Below are positions 33,404-43,619 of a DNA stretch of 64,000 bases, one piece after another. Each line of letters starts with the position of its first letter. Positions within the stretch are counted from its first letter, which is position 1. The notes under the pieces are model-generated. The model was not told the DNA's origin. It ran no database searches and worked only from the letters and a program-made list of their open reading frames with translations. The position numbers were made by a program, and so were the translations under genes. The DNA comes from Cladorrhinum sp. PSN259 (lineage: Eukaryota; Ascomycota; Sordariomycetes; Sordariales; Podosporaceae): contig MU867097.1 in NCBI GenBank assembly GCA_033725935.1, positions 124,001 to 188,000 on the forward strand, read 5' to 3'.

Positions 33404-34540
33404 ATGGACCAAGTCCACCTGCCAATGCCTTCAGGCCTCAACCCACCCTTTAGCCAGAAGGATGAACTGACGGACGCTTGGGATCATGACACCGTTCCAG
33501 GACATCCAACGATTCCCATATCCGACCGACGAGCCGTATACAATTTCTTGACGGAGGAGCTGCGGTCTCATGAACTTGAAGCAATCTCTGAACGCTTATG
33601 GTGGATGTCCAAGGTCGACAGCCGCAATATTTCGCCTTTGCATCGTCAGTTCGTCAAGAGACGCAACATCGTGGTGACGGAAGAAGCCAAGCTACACCTG
33701 GTGTGGACACAAGACCAGATATTTATCAAGCCCATCCCCGAATATCTCGTATCGTACGACTTTTGGTCTAGTTTCCTCCAAGGAGCTGGCGTGACAAACG
33801 GCGACACAGAAGTCGAGCACACTAACCTACGACAAGCTGCTCTCGGCTTCCTACGCACCTATTTCCATCTTATAAAACACAAGTCTGACTTCCGCATTGC
33901 GCAACGCTCAGAGATAGCCTTAGTTCCCGAAAATGTCTCATGGGAACGGTTCTGCAGATTTTCAGCGGCCTTTGGGAGCATTCAAGACCATGAGGTCTCA
34001 GGGCGCTACCGCTTTGGGGAAATCCGTCTCTCGCGGCTTAACTTTTATGCCCCGCTGCTGTTAAACAAGTCTTATTTCCACCGAGTCCACCGAAACTACG
34101 CGCAATACTTTGGCCGTTTCTATCTCCCTATTATCACCGGTTTATCGTTCCTCTCAGTGGTGTTGAGCAGCATGCAAATCGCTGCCCAGTACGCTTCGAC
34201 AACGCCAGCAGAAGGAGCCTCCGGGTTACCATCGTGGGCTACGTCGCTTTTTCTGCAGTTTAGTATGGCCACAATGATCCTTGTCGTTGTCGTTCTTGTC
34301 GGCCTGGCTCTACTTTGGTGTGTAAAGACAGCCAAGGAATGGAGACGGGCTATAGCAGACTGGCGACACTTTAAGAAAACCGCACATAAGCACTGCACAG
34401 TGAAGAGCGAAAATAATAATGACCGAGATGAGGCTATATCCAGTGGAGTCGGTGTTATGAGGTTCCTAGGTAGAAGACACAAAGGCCTGGACCGAATTCC
34501 ATCTTCTGCCGGCGCTCAAGGGGGGAAGGAGCACGTGTAG
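33404..34540 (+). CDS. DUF6601-type fungal membrane protein
   Basis: Intronless frame of 378 residues with a good start context (AGAGAATGGAC). The soluble N-terminal 230 residues include SERLWWMS and FGEIRLSRLNFY, landmarks I associate with the DUF6601 family. Two transmembrane helices follow, at about residues 240-262 and 281-305, then a basic cytoplasmic tail. Function of the family is unknown. It sits inside the decayed accessory island yet has an intact frame and normal codon use, so it is probably expressed or recently acquired. Confidence 0.78.
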   Translation: MDQVHLPMPSGLNPPFSQKDELTDAWDHDTVPGHPTIPISDRRAVYNFLTEELRSHELEAISERLWWMSKVDSRNISPLHRQFVKRRNIVVTEEAKLHLVWTQDQIFIKPIPEYLVSYDFWSSFLQGAGVTNGDTEVEHTNLRQAALGFLRTYFHLIKHKSDFRIAQRSEIALVPENVSWERFCRFSAAFGSIQDHEVSGRYRFGEIRLSRLNFYAPLLLNKSYFHRVHRNYAQYFGRFYLPIITGLSFLSVVLSSMQIAAQYASTTPAEGASGLPSWATSLFLQFSMATMILVVVVLVGLALLWCVKTAKEWRRAIADWRHFKKTAHKHCTVKSENNNDRDEAISSGVGVMRFLGRRHKGLDRIPSSAGAQGGKEHV

Positions 34541-34589
34541 CAACAAGAACTTGAAACAAATTGCCATCGTTCGTGGTCGGGGGAGACCA

Positions 34590-34862
34590 TGATTACTTCG
34601 TCGACTCCATTCTACAAGCCTGAACTCGAAACCAAGGTCGGCAGAGGCACACGCAGAGAAAGTCAGAGTCAAATGGATTAGATACTTCAACACCACCTGG
34701 GAGCCCCTAGACGAATTTCGCGACACGGAAGCACTGGAGGTATTTGAACAAAAATATGGACCGGCAGACTCGAACGATGGACCAACCCATATCATATCAC
34801 TTGAGACGATGGTGCAAGCCCATCGGACAGCAACGCAGACTCAACAAACACAATTGATCTAA
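34590..34862 (+). pseudogene. Chromodomain remnant, probably of a Ty3-type retroelement
   Basis: In one frame, DYFVDSILQA resembles the first strand of a chromodomain and is followed by TGA where Arg (CGA) fits. In a neighbouring frame, VRVKWIRYFNTTWEPLDEF is a good chromodomain core (V-K-W-x-x-Y ... T-W-E-P), followed by a helix and a stop at 34862. With the purine tract and LTR-like start downstream, this looks like the integrase C-terminal chromodomain of a chromovirus-type element. A cellular chromodomain remnant is the alternative. Confidence 0.5.
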
Positions 34863-35387
34863 ACTACGCGAATGCTCCTCCAGAACAGTCCCCCGACGAA
34901 GCTTGAAGTCCCTCCACTCAGCCAACGGCACAGCATTGCGGACAACCGGATGACTCTTGGGTGGCCAGTCGGTACACACGCGACCTCGAGTGGTATTGCA
35001 AGGACAACGATCGGCGCGGAGAAGCTGCAGACGCAAGGTTGGAGATCTCGGGAAGGAGGGAGCGGAAGGGAGGCATGTGTTACGGGCTTGGGCCCGGTTC
35101 TGATCCGTCAGACGGCTCTTGGCCTAACACACAGGACCCGGGCTCTGTTCGGAAACTCCCGAGCAGTTCGTCATGCGTGCATTAGCAAGACACCGGCATT
35201 CCTCTGAAGCTGGAACGGGGACAGGACCAAAGCCATGAGGTTTGCTAGACCCGGACCGGCTCCTTACCGCTATAGAACGGGAACAAGACCAAAGGAATAG
35301 GGTTTGGTAGACGCAACATCCCAATAGGGAAGTCTAGGCTCCAGGGGAATAAACCCGGAGGATATCTCATAGGGAAAAGGGACCGTT

Positions 35388-35964
35388 TTACAACCTTATG
35401 CTTGAACGTTTGTTAGCTCGGTACATGCTCCCATAAAAACCAAGAACAGAAACAAGCAAAGATGCAAACCGTAAGGTATTAGAAAATCCCAAATTAGAAG
35501 ATGGTCAATACGTAAAGGAATTACCTATGCTGGTCGGGATATCCAATATACGTAGAAAGGAGTTAGAAATGCATTAACGGAAGCTAAATATATGTAGGAG
35601 TGAGGAGTGCATTAACAGAAGCTAAATATACGTAAAAAGGAGTCAGGAATACATTAACGGAAGCTAAATATATATAGAAAGGAATGAGGAATGCATTAAC
35701 AGAAGCTAAATATACGTAGAAAGAAGTCAGGAATTCATTAATAGAAGCCGAAAATGCGTAGAAAGGAGTTAGGAATACATTAATAAAAGCTGAATAGGCG
35801 TAGAAAGGAGTTATGAATGCATCAACAGAAGCCGAATAAGCGTAGAAAGGAGTTGGGAATGCATTAACAGAAGCTGAACGGGCGTATAAATAAGAGAAAT
35901 AGGCATAGGAAAGTGTGAATGGGGCGTATACCGCGCTAACAAACGTTTAAGCATTAGATTGTAT
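35388..35964. mobile_element. Terminal-inverted-repeat element, non-autonomous
   Basis: The left end (35388-35424) and the reverse complement of the right end (35927-35964) share about 37 bp with few mismatches, around the core AACGTTTGTTAGC. The 577-bp element encodes nothing and holds a 42-bp tandem repeat. Relatives of its end occur at 18868-18980 and 32461-32520, so it belongs to a dispersed family. Confidence 0.65.
35546..35905. repeat. 42-bp tandem minisatellite, about 8 copies
   Basis: The word (G/A)CATTAAC recurs at 35572, 35610, 35652, 35694, 35736, 35778, 35820 and 35862: one 38-bp step, then six exact 42-bp steps. Copies differ mostly by transitions. Since 42 is a multiple of three, the minus strand stays open through copies 2-7 as a 14-residue repeat (FLTPFYVYLASVNA-like), without a start codon. 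The plus strand has TAG at the same place in nearly every copy. Confidence 0.9.
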
Positions 35965-36088
35965 AGGATAAATGTCAAACGGAAACATTAACTTCTTTAT
36001 TTACGATACTAGTATTCACGAGTGATTCTGTCACACACCAATCCCCAATTCAGTAGTTTCGCTTGCGTTATCGCTAGATATACCTATA

Positions 36089-39000
36089 CTAAATTAAGGC
36101 AAAGGGATGCTCCTCTTCCAACACCCTCTTTCTAACGTTCATTACTTCCACCTTAAGCTCCTCGGCTTCCTTCCATAGGCCTTGTTCCCGGTACGTTGAC
36201 GCTAGGCTATTCATACTGTTTAGCGTATCGGGATGCTCCTCTCCTAATACCCTCTTTCTAGCCTTCATTACTACCACCCCAAGCTCCTCGGCTTCCTTCC
36301 ATAGGCCTTGTTCCCGGTACGTTGACGCTAGGTTATTCATACTGCTTAGCGTAGAGGGGTGCTCCTCTCCTAATACCCTCTTTCTAACCTTTATTCCTAC
36401 CACCCCAAGCTCCTCGGCTTCCTTCCATAGGCCTTGTTCCCGGTACGTTGACGCTAGGTTATTCACACTGCTCAGCGTAGAGGGATGCTCCTCTCCCAAC
36501 AGCTCTTTCCGTACTCCTGTCGCTTGTGTGAGGAATCTCTCCGCTTCCTTCCACTGACCTTGATAGATGAAAAATCCGGCAGCAGAATGAAGAAGCTTCG
36601 CCCTTGCCAGTCTCTCATCTCTCGATCCCGTACCTTCAAACTTCAGCACCACATACGCATGCGGAAGGTATGCGCTACATATCGCCCGGTTCTTATGCCC
36701 GCCGAACGGGTAGTTGCCAGATACCACCAGTAGTGCCTGTTCCGCAAACCGGTGCATCCTTTCCTTCCTGTCCAGCCACTTCCGAGTCACCAACTGCACA
36801 AGCCGGTGCATGCCGAAGCCGCGGCCCTTGTCTTCTGTGATAAACGAAAATGCCTTCAGGACCCCCAGTGCCTTGACCAGCTGCATCTCTCCCCTTGGCT
36901 CTTGCACTTGCTGCCGTTCGCCGTAATCGGATAGAAATTTCTGCGGAATGGCCTGCCGGTCGAAGAGGCTCATTACCGAGAGCAGGTCCCCTGCGAATGT
37001 GTCCTGCTCTTGAATCTGATCGAACGAAAGAATCCAAGTTTCTGCTACCGCACGAGCAGCCTCCGGGTCCCTCCCGACCGTCTCGAACTCCTCGCTTAAC
37101 AGATCCACCAGCTGCTTGTCGCTCTTCTCCAAAAGTTGCAGATACTCCGTAACCGAAATGCTCATTTCTTGAATGAAGGCAGCGGCCTGGACCAATGCAA
37201 GTGGCAAGTGCTCCAATCGAGACGAGAGTGTCAACAGATCGTCCGGACTTAGATTGTCTACTTCGATTTTCCCCTGCAGGAGCTGTCTCGACTCGTCCTC
37301 ATCCATTTTTCCAACCTCAACCAGGCGTCCGCTTTGAGTAAGCCTCGAGCCGGCTATTTTATTCCTCGTTGTGACTAGGACAGATCCGTATTTGCATTCG
37401 GGAATCCACTTTCCGAGTTCTCCCGCGTGGCTGAAGAGTTGTGCGTCGTCGGCGTTGTCAATGACCATTAGCCACCGGCCGCGATCCTTGCTTTGCAACC
37501 ATGTCTTGACCAAGGGCAGCACGTCAGCTTTTGGGTCGTCGTGGCCGGGAACCTCGTACTCTTGTGCGATCGACGTATAAGATTGACAGAACCGCTCGGC
37601 GCTGCTTGCATGGACCCATAAAATAGACACTTCGGGGCTTTCATCTTGAAGCCAGTATACGTAGGCTAGCGCAATTTGAGTTTTGCTGCGGCATGTCAGA
37701 TCTGTAGTGCTCCGGTAATGGCATAAAACGTACCCAACACCACCTAGACCATACAGCGCGACTCTTGACCCTGTGGCGCCTTGGCGTTGGCCGAAGCCCA
37801 GATGTTGTTTAAGATCCCTCAGTATCTCGATTCGCCCAACGAAGTCTCCGTTTCGGTTATATGGAACAAGAACTATCTAATTCTCAGCATGATTCAACAA
37901 CAGGCATATTATATGTTATATACACTTTGCATTTGACGCCCTGGTTCGGAGATGCTTCGTCAGTGCCCGTCGGGCAAGACCCTTTAGCCTCTCGCGAGCT
38001 TTGTCGTATTCGTGGTCCTGGGGACCAAACTTGACCATGTCAGAGTGCGTACGCGCGACGGCACACACATGCTCAGCGCCGTCTTCCCACGGACGACAGT
38101 GCGTCGCAGAAGCTTTGGTAACTAGGACAGCAGCCGGTCCTGTCATTGCCCACTTGCCATCTTTGTTCTGCTTACGTCAGGATCTGTTTGTTCGACAAGA
38201 AAGGGAGGTGACATACCTGTGCTGTTGGTGACTCGAGCGTTTCATAAAAGCAAACTACTTCAGAACCGCCTTCCTCACCCAACGCCTTGTGGAATTCCCG
38301 TTGTTGGATGCTGAGGATCTGCGAGTTAATGTGACTGATGGACTCGACGAGGGAGCGGTTCGGACGGTCTCCCACCATCGGGATCACCGAGCTGATATCC
38401 ATTCCGTCATGTGGGACACCAAAGAATACAATTCCATATATTGCTCGAATGAGCTCCAAGTCGTCCTCGTTTTTCGACTTTGAAAGGGTGACTATTGTCT
38501 ATCCGGCACATTAGATTTCTGGTCATAAGATCCGTACGCCATACTGCTATACTCACTTGCTTCACGATCAACCCTCCTAAGCTATGGGCGACTAGAATGA
38601 GGGGTCTGGTGGTAGGAGTGACCAGTGCTAGCAAACTGTTATGAAACGATGTCGCGAGGTCCTCCAAGTTCTGTATGTTCTTGCTCTGTGCAACAGCCGA
38701 TTCGTAGCCATATATCATCACTCTTGCCATCGGGCCGCCGCTATTCTCCCCGGTAAGGTCGTATGGAAGGGAGTCACTTAGCCACATATGAGTCCCGCCT
38801 CTTTCTTTGAACGACCCAAACGCGTGTCCGCCGAGACCGCACAGTGCAACGACGCTAAAATAAGTTAGTCCCTGGAATCCTTGCCGTACGCCGTCTAGCT
38901 CGCTTACTCGACTTTGTGGTCGTCCAGAGGTGGAGCGAAGAGGGTCGTGATGCCATAAAAGTCATCGTCTAGTGTTACGTACTCGTCACGAGTTGGCTGG

Positions 39001-39392
39001 TTGGTCTCCCGCTTGGGCAGCAGGATGCGCCACGTTGAGCCGGTTTGGGGAGCGTACGGGAGTGAGGCCGTGTCCGGGAACACGACTGTACTGGTGCCAG
39101 AGCGGCCGTGAATCTCCGGTGCAAGGGACTTGATAACTGGGTTGACTGAGCAATAATGCTCTGCCAGGAATGACTGTGCACGATCGATGTCCCAATCCAG
39201 AGGCACTCCGCGCATACGAAATGTCCGACCATTTTTTGGTGAAGGGTGGCTATCTTTGCGTGGTTGCTGATCCTGATCGACTGGCTCTGGTGTCGAGCGG
39301 GGCCGTCCGAGATGCAGCCATCGAGAGATCGCGAGAGTCAAGAGAGCGACAACAGCCAGTGTTAACACCTGATTGATATCGGACGGATACAT
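36089..39392 (-). CDS. NLR/STAND protein: TM, alpha/beta-hydrolase (SesB-like), NB-ARC, TPR
   Basis: Six exons on the minus strand: 39392-38908, 38854-38557, 38498-38217, 38167 to about 37930, about 37885-37734 and 37685-36089, roughly 1000 residues. Order: a membrane anchor (about residues 8-27); an alpha/beta-hydrolase of the SesB/DUF676 type with nucleophile elbow AHSLGG and VFFGVPHDG; a linker; NB-ARC with Walker A GLGGVGKT (restored across intron 5), Walker B WLMVIDNADD, VLVTTRN and LPLAL; then kinesin-light-chain TPRs, three of them near-identical with a 126-bp period (36120-36497). By family knowledge such proteins act in fungal allorecognition or immunity, TPRs sensing, NB-ARC oligomerising, hydrolase executing. 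The exon 4/5 junction is not settled: no GT donor keeps phase, so either a GC donor or a frameshift is present. The C-terminus ends abruptly inside a TPR (HPFALI). Confidence 0.82.
36120..36497 (-). repeat. Three near-identical 126-bp TPR-coding repeats
   Basis: CCATAGGCCTTGTTCCCGG occurs at a strict 126-bp spacing (ATAGGCC at 36175, 36301, 36427). Each unit encodes one 42-residue TPR (GLWKEAEEL ... STYREQ). Confidence 0.93.
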
Positions 39393-39733
39393 TGTCTGGG
39401 AATTGCACGGCTAAAACTAGACTCGGAGCCCTGCTGGCGATCGTCGCATATTTGATGCCGAGGGCATGGAAGATATCCGAAGCAGGCTGCGAGAAGCGAA
39501 CGTTGTTTCGTGCTCAGCCCCTTCCGAGGATTTGCCGCGCCCAGCAGGGCAGGACCAACTCCAATTCACCAACCAGAGCGCTTTTCAGCTGAGGCCCGTT
39601 GCTGAGAGTGCTTGATTAGGCTATTGGAAACCGACAGTCGCATTTTCTGGGTTGTGAAAGGATTGTAAAAGTGCTAGACTAGCACTCAGGTGGTGACCAC
39701 TAGGGAATCCCTGGTGTTATATGGGTTTTTTTT
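39393..39733. promoter_or_regulatory. NLR upstream region
   Basis: 341 bp between the NLR start codon and the MITE-like element. It contains no gene; the element therefore sits in or near the NLR promoter. Confidence 0.4.
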
Positions 39734-40367
39734 AAGGCACTTGATGGAGAGGCACCCCCTTTTTGATATTTGGGCACCCCTCTCCGGGTTAGGGTTATAT
39801 AAGTAATTCTCACTTTCAAAACAAGATGGCCGTTAATTCAATTCAATTCAACGACGATATTTCCCTCCTAAAGCCACCTTTCTCAACCACCTACAACGCA
39901 GAAATTCTTACATCATAATAATCGCTGGATTTTAAGCTATCTTCAAATTTTTTTTTTAATTCTTTGCAGCCGAAAGTTCAATTTTGGAATGGTAAAATAG
40001 TTATTTACAGCTGAGTTCACGTAATTAATGTCCTTCCGTAAAGTAAGGCATATTAAAGGTATAGCGATAATTAAAAGACTATATAGATAAATTATAATTT
40101 GGAAATAGGCATTTAACTCTATTTATTTCGTTGCAAATTCTGGTCTTTTTAATGCGCGTAGAATTTGGAGGTTTTTGGAAAATCTGGCTTAATCTGAGTG
40201 ATGTTGACTTGAATGCCCTAAATCGCACTTGGGTGCGCTCAATTCAACTTGTTCAGAAAGTCAGAATTACTATACACAACCCTAACCCGGAAAAGGGGGT
40301 GCCCAAATATCAATTTTGGGGGGATGCCTAAATATCAAAAAGGGGGTGCCCGTCGATCAAGTGCCTT
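39734..40367. mobile_element. MITE-like element with about 100-bp terminal inverted repeats
   Basis: Starts AAGGCACTTGAT at 39734 and ends ATCAAGTGCCTT at 40367. The arms match inward through GGCACCCCCTTTTTGATATT, CCGGGTTAGGGTT and AGTAATTCT.ACTTTC, about 100 bp on the left; the right arm has an extra internal 30-bp duplication of the GATATTTGGGCACCCC block. The interior is AT-rich and non-coding. No target-site duplication is clear. Confidence 0.85.
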
Positions 40368-41298
40368 CTTTTGTTCTTACAGTAGTTCACCGGTTGCACA
40401 ATTAAATCCATATCTCATCAAACCCCCCTTTCTCACCTAATATGTTGTTGTTGTTTTTGTCCTGCAGAAAGACGGAGGGGAAAAACATTATCGGCAAAAC
40501 GCGGCAACCTCTCTTGCCGATGTCTCCGGCTTTCTCACATGCCAAGACGTGAACCCTTGTCAATTTGATGATCTGATGATCTGATAAGATGGGCCTGCAG
40601 GAATCGCTTGGTTTAGAAAAATCAGCAGTGGAGTTTGTGCTGTTGAACAGGGTGGGTAGGTTGCATCGTTGTGGATTTGACCAACAAAACGCAACATTCA
40701 TCCCACCTTGGACAATTGACGGGTCCCTCTTCGGGGTTTCCTGTCGGTTGGTCGTTCTCAAGATTGGGGAATCCGTTGAGGAACATGCAGAGAAACCTTG
40801 TTCCGATGCCGGGAAGGATGTAATGTTCTGTCATTCACGAGTGGATACTAATTTATGACGGTCTCTTTTTTTCCCCGTCCTCCCTCCCACTCATCTTTGG
40901 GTGATGAACCCTTTGAGGTAGGTACCCGTCCTGTCGGTCGGCCGAAGGAGACACGATGACCACACACGGAGACATGGGTCACGAACGGAGTGGAGTATTA
41001 GCCGACCTTAGGTACATCTACCATGTACATCCGATATGTACATTTTACCTAGGCAAAACATGGGAATACCCTTGCGTTTTTATTTTGTTGTTCATCTGTT
41101 ACCCCGTTGATGAGAGCGAAAAGGGCAACCCTTGAGTTGAGGAGGAGGAGGAGGAGACCTAGCTAGCCGAAGTTGGGGTTGTGACCCGGATGTGATGCCA
41201 CTCTATCTAATGGCCACATCCCACCATCCCCCTCTTTCTGTTGTTGCTCAAATTGTTTATCCAATTTCTCCTCCTATTCATCATCATATTTACTCCAA

Positions 41299-41354
<56 letters not shown>

Positions 41355-41383
41355 GAGTACACACACACTCGAACAACCTCAAA
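40368..41383. promoter_or_regulatory. Upstream region of the second AMID-like gene
   Basis: About 1 kb without a supported gene. It has one ATCTGATAA (40579-40587), the iron-GATA type motif seen in the siderophore promoter, and an (AC)n(AG)n microsatellite at 41300-41354 that ends 30 bp before the start codon. Confidence 0.45.
41300..41354. repeat. Microsatellite (AC)n(AG)n in the 5' leader
   Basis: About 16 AC units followed by about 11 AG units, directly upstream of the ATG at 41384. Confidence 0.92.
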
Positions 41384-42971
41384 ATGGGCTCAATAGCAAA
41401 CACCCCCTTCCGCGTCCTAATCGTAGGCGGTTCCTACGCCGGCCTCTCGGCAGCTCTCAACCTCCAAGACCTCTGCTCCGGCAAATCCCCCAGATGCGGT
41501 CCAGCTCCCAAACCAGCCGAGGGCGCAGAGCCAGCATCTTCTTCCTCCCTCCCACAATTTGACATTGACATTACAATTATCGATGAGCGTGACGGTTTCT
41601 GTGCGTCCCATTCTTCACCCCCGTCCCGTACCCTTACATTGATGATGTACTTACTGACAATTTTAAAAAGTCCACCTAATCGGAACTCCCCTAGCGCTCA
41701 CGTCCAAGTCGTACGCTGATCGCACTTGGGTGCGGTATGAGGACTTACCCTGCGTCCGGGACTCTTCCAGCATTAAAGTCGTGCAAGGTTCCGTCACGGA
41801 GGTGGATCAAATCTCCAAGAGTGCCAAGTATCTAACTGTGAGACACGGGGAGAAAACGGGCGAGGTGCAGAGTGTCGAGTACGACTACTTGGTTGTTGCT
41901 GCTGGACTCAGAAGGGTCTGGCCGGTCGTGCCGCAGGCGCTCGACAAGAAGGGATGGATGGCCGAGGCGGAAAGACATATTGAGGAGGGCGCAAAGGGTC
42001 GGTATGGGGTTTTGGTCGTTGGTGGTGGTAAGTTAAACCCTCACCCTTAAAAAGATATCGAACGAGTATTAATCGAAGACAAAAAGGCGCGGTGGGAATC
42101 GAAATGGCTGCAGAACTAAAACTCGTCCGGCCAGAGTTGAACGTCACGCTGGTGCACTCGAGAGAAAAGCTCTTGTCTTCTGAGCCTTTACCTGACGAGG
42201 TCAAAGATAAGAGCCTGGAGCTGCTGAGGGAGTCGGGAGTGGAGGTACTGATGGGACGGAGAGTAAAAAGCACTCAAGCGATCAACGATGAGGAGGGCAA
42301 GGGCGGCGGTGCATTCTACAGAGTTACGTTTGAGGGTGAGGATGATGGCAAAACGATGCTGGCCGATCAGGTTTCCTTTGCCATTTCGAGGCCTGTGCCC
42401 GCCACGCAGTTTTTGAGCAAGAGCGTAAAGGATGAGGAGGGATACGTTAGGATTCAGCCCAGGTATGTTGTTTTCTTTTTTTTAATTGCCTGGCAGGTAA
42501 ACTAACCCACGAAACAGTCTTGCTTTTCCTCAAGACTCGCCAAACAGTTCGGACCACTTCGCAGCCGGCGATTTGGTCCAATGGTCAGGCATCAAGAGAT
42601 GCGGCGGGGCGATGCACATGGGTTACTACGCGGCCAACAACGTCCACCAGAGGATGATTGAAGTCAGGACGGGGAAGAAGCCCGCGTTCCTGCAGCTGGA
42701 TGAGATCCCGCCCATGATCGGTCTTGCCGTCGGCAAAAACGCCGTTTCGTACTGGCCTCAGAGCGGTACGAGCTACGGAGAGGATGTTATGAAGTTGTTC
42801 TTTGGTAATGATCTTGGATTTACGAGTGAGTTTTTCCCCCCTTCTATTTCTTTAATCTAAAGAGAGAGAGAGAGAAGGAAGCTGACGGAGTTTGTGTGTG
42901 TTTCTATCGATAAAGTCTGCTGGAACCATCTTGGACTTGGAAATGGGAAGGAAGAAGCTCCTCTCGTTTAA
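41384..42971 (+). CDS. AIF/AMID-like FAD oxidoreductase (copy 2)
   Basis: Five exons, 41384-41600, 41671-42027, 42087-42462, 42518-42825 and 42916-42971, all phase-consistent, give 437 residues. The first Rossmann motif is GGSYAG near the N-terminus; the second, VVGGGAVG, is split by intron 2 and is only complete after splicing. The FAD-contacting FAAGDLVQWSG lies near residue 320, followed by AMHMGYYAANNV. It is the same family as the gene at 4593-6024 but diverged, with a longer insert after the first motif and a different C-terminus (CWNHLGLG). It probably oxidises NAD(P)H; the electron acceptor is unknown. The start codon follows a microsatellite. Confidence 0.88.
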
Positions 42972-43149
42972 GCACGTATTTATTTAGCATCTATGCGGGG
43001 TTAGGTAATGGAATGGAAAGGGTTAAAATGGGATGAACATTGTACTTGGATTTCGACAGGTCTTAGATTCAGAAGTAAATAGAGTCAAAAAAAAAAAAAA
43101 CACAGAGTTTAAGAAATTAAGTAAAACTTCAATCGCTCAATGTAAATAA

Positions 43150-43442
43150 AGTTGGTCAAAAAGCTCACCTGTCGCCTCGGGAGGAGGCGACAGGCTACGA
43201 AACCCCACGAAGAGGGGGTTTACTTGGGGTCCGTCCATGGACCCCATCGAAGATACCCACACCACACGAGGATGTAGATGAATTCGCGGAGGTCGGAAGC
43301 TCGGACACCAACACGAGGGTGAAAGAGATCCGTGGGAGGAGGTGAGAGACCCGGGAGTTGAACCCGGGACCTCGTTGGCGACCGTCTACCATTGACGCCC
43401 CAGTGGGCACATTTACCAATGAGCTACTGAGCCCACTGGGAC
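43150..43442 (-). mobile_element. Probable tRNA-derived SINE
   Basis: On the minus strand the first 95 bp look tRNA-like: an A-box-type TAGCTCATTGGT, then further down a B box GGTTCAACTCC inside CCCGGGTTCAACTCCCGGG. About 200 bp of non-coding body follow, ending in AT-rich DNA (GACCAACTTTATTTAC). The body's end contains three stems in a row: CCTGTCGCCTC with GAGGCGACAGG (43168-43194), AAACCCC with GGGGTTT (43200-43221), and TGGGGTCC with GGACCCCA (about 43225-43246). The pol III boxes plus body without ORF are the layout of a SINE; a diverged tRNA gene is the alternative. Target duplications are not clear. Confidence 0.65.
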
Positions 43443-43619
43443 GTCTGGTGATTGGTTGCGTGCGGGAAGTTGTATATATACCTGGAACCAAGGGTGGACA
43501 TCAAGGTTGTGTGGACACCAACATTTTTTATTTTTTTTTTGCTTCATCAAATCATTATTAATTTTTCCATATCCCCCAGCCAAACCTACCCAATGATATC
43601 ATTTTATACAAAAGAGAAA

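Larger units (their letters stand above)
34863..36088. mobile_element. Retroelement 3' end (LTR-like) and inverted-repeat element
   Basis: No gene. A purine-rich tract (35050-35074, interrupted by one C) is followed by TGTGTTACGGGC at 35076, the usual arrangement of polypurine tract and 3' LTR start. A possible LTR end is GTCACACA at 36030-36037, which would give about 960 bp. Inside lies an inverted-repeat element with a 42-bp minisatellite (separate entries). No second LTR copy is in the window to fix the ends. Confidence 0.45.

Noticed and set aside
35546..36497. The 42-bp minisatellite next to 126-bp (3 x 42) TPR repeats as one expanding repeat system
   Set aside because: The units do not align in either orientation; the shared multiple of 42 looks like coincidence.
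39780..39800. Telomere-like TTAGGGTTA in the arms of the MITE-like element
   Set aside because: Only about one and a half units, present identically in both arms as part of the inverted repeat; no tandem telomeric array.
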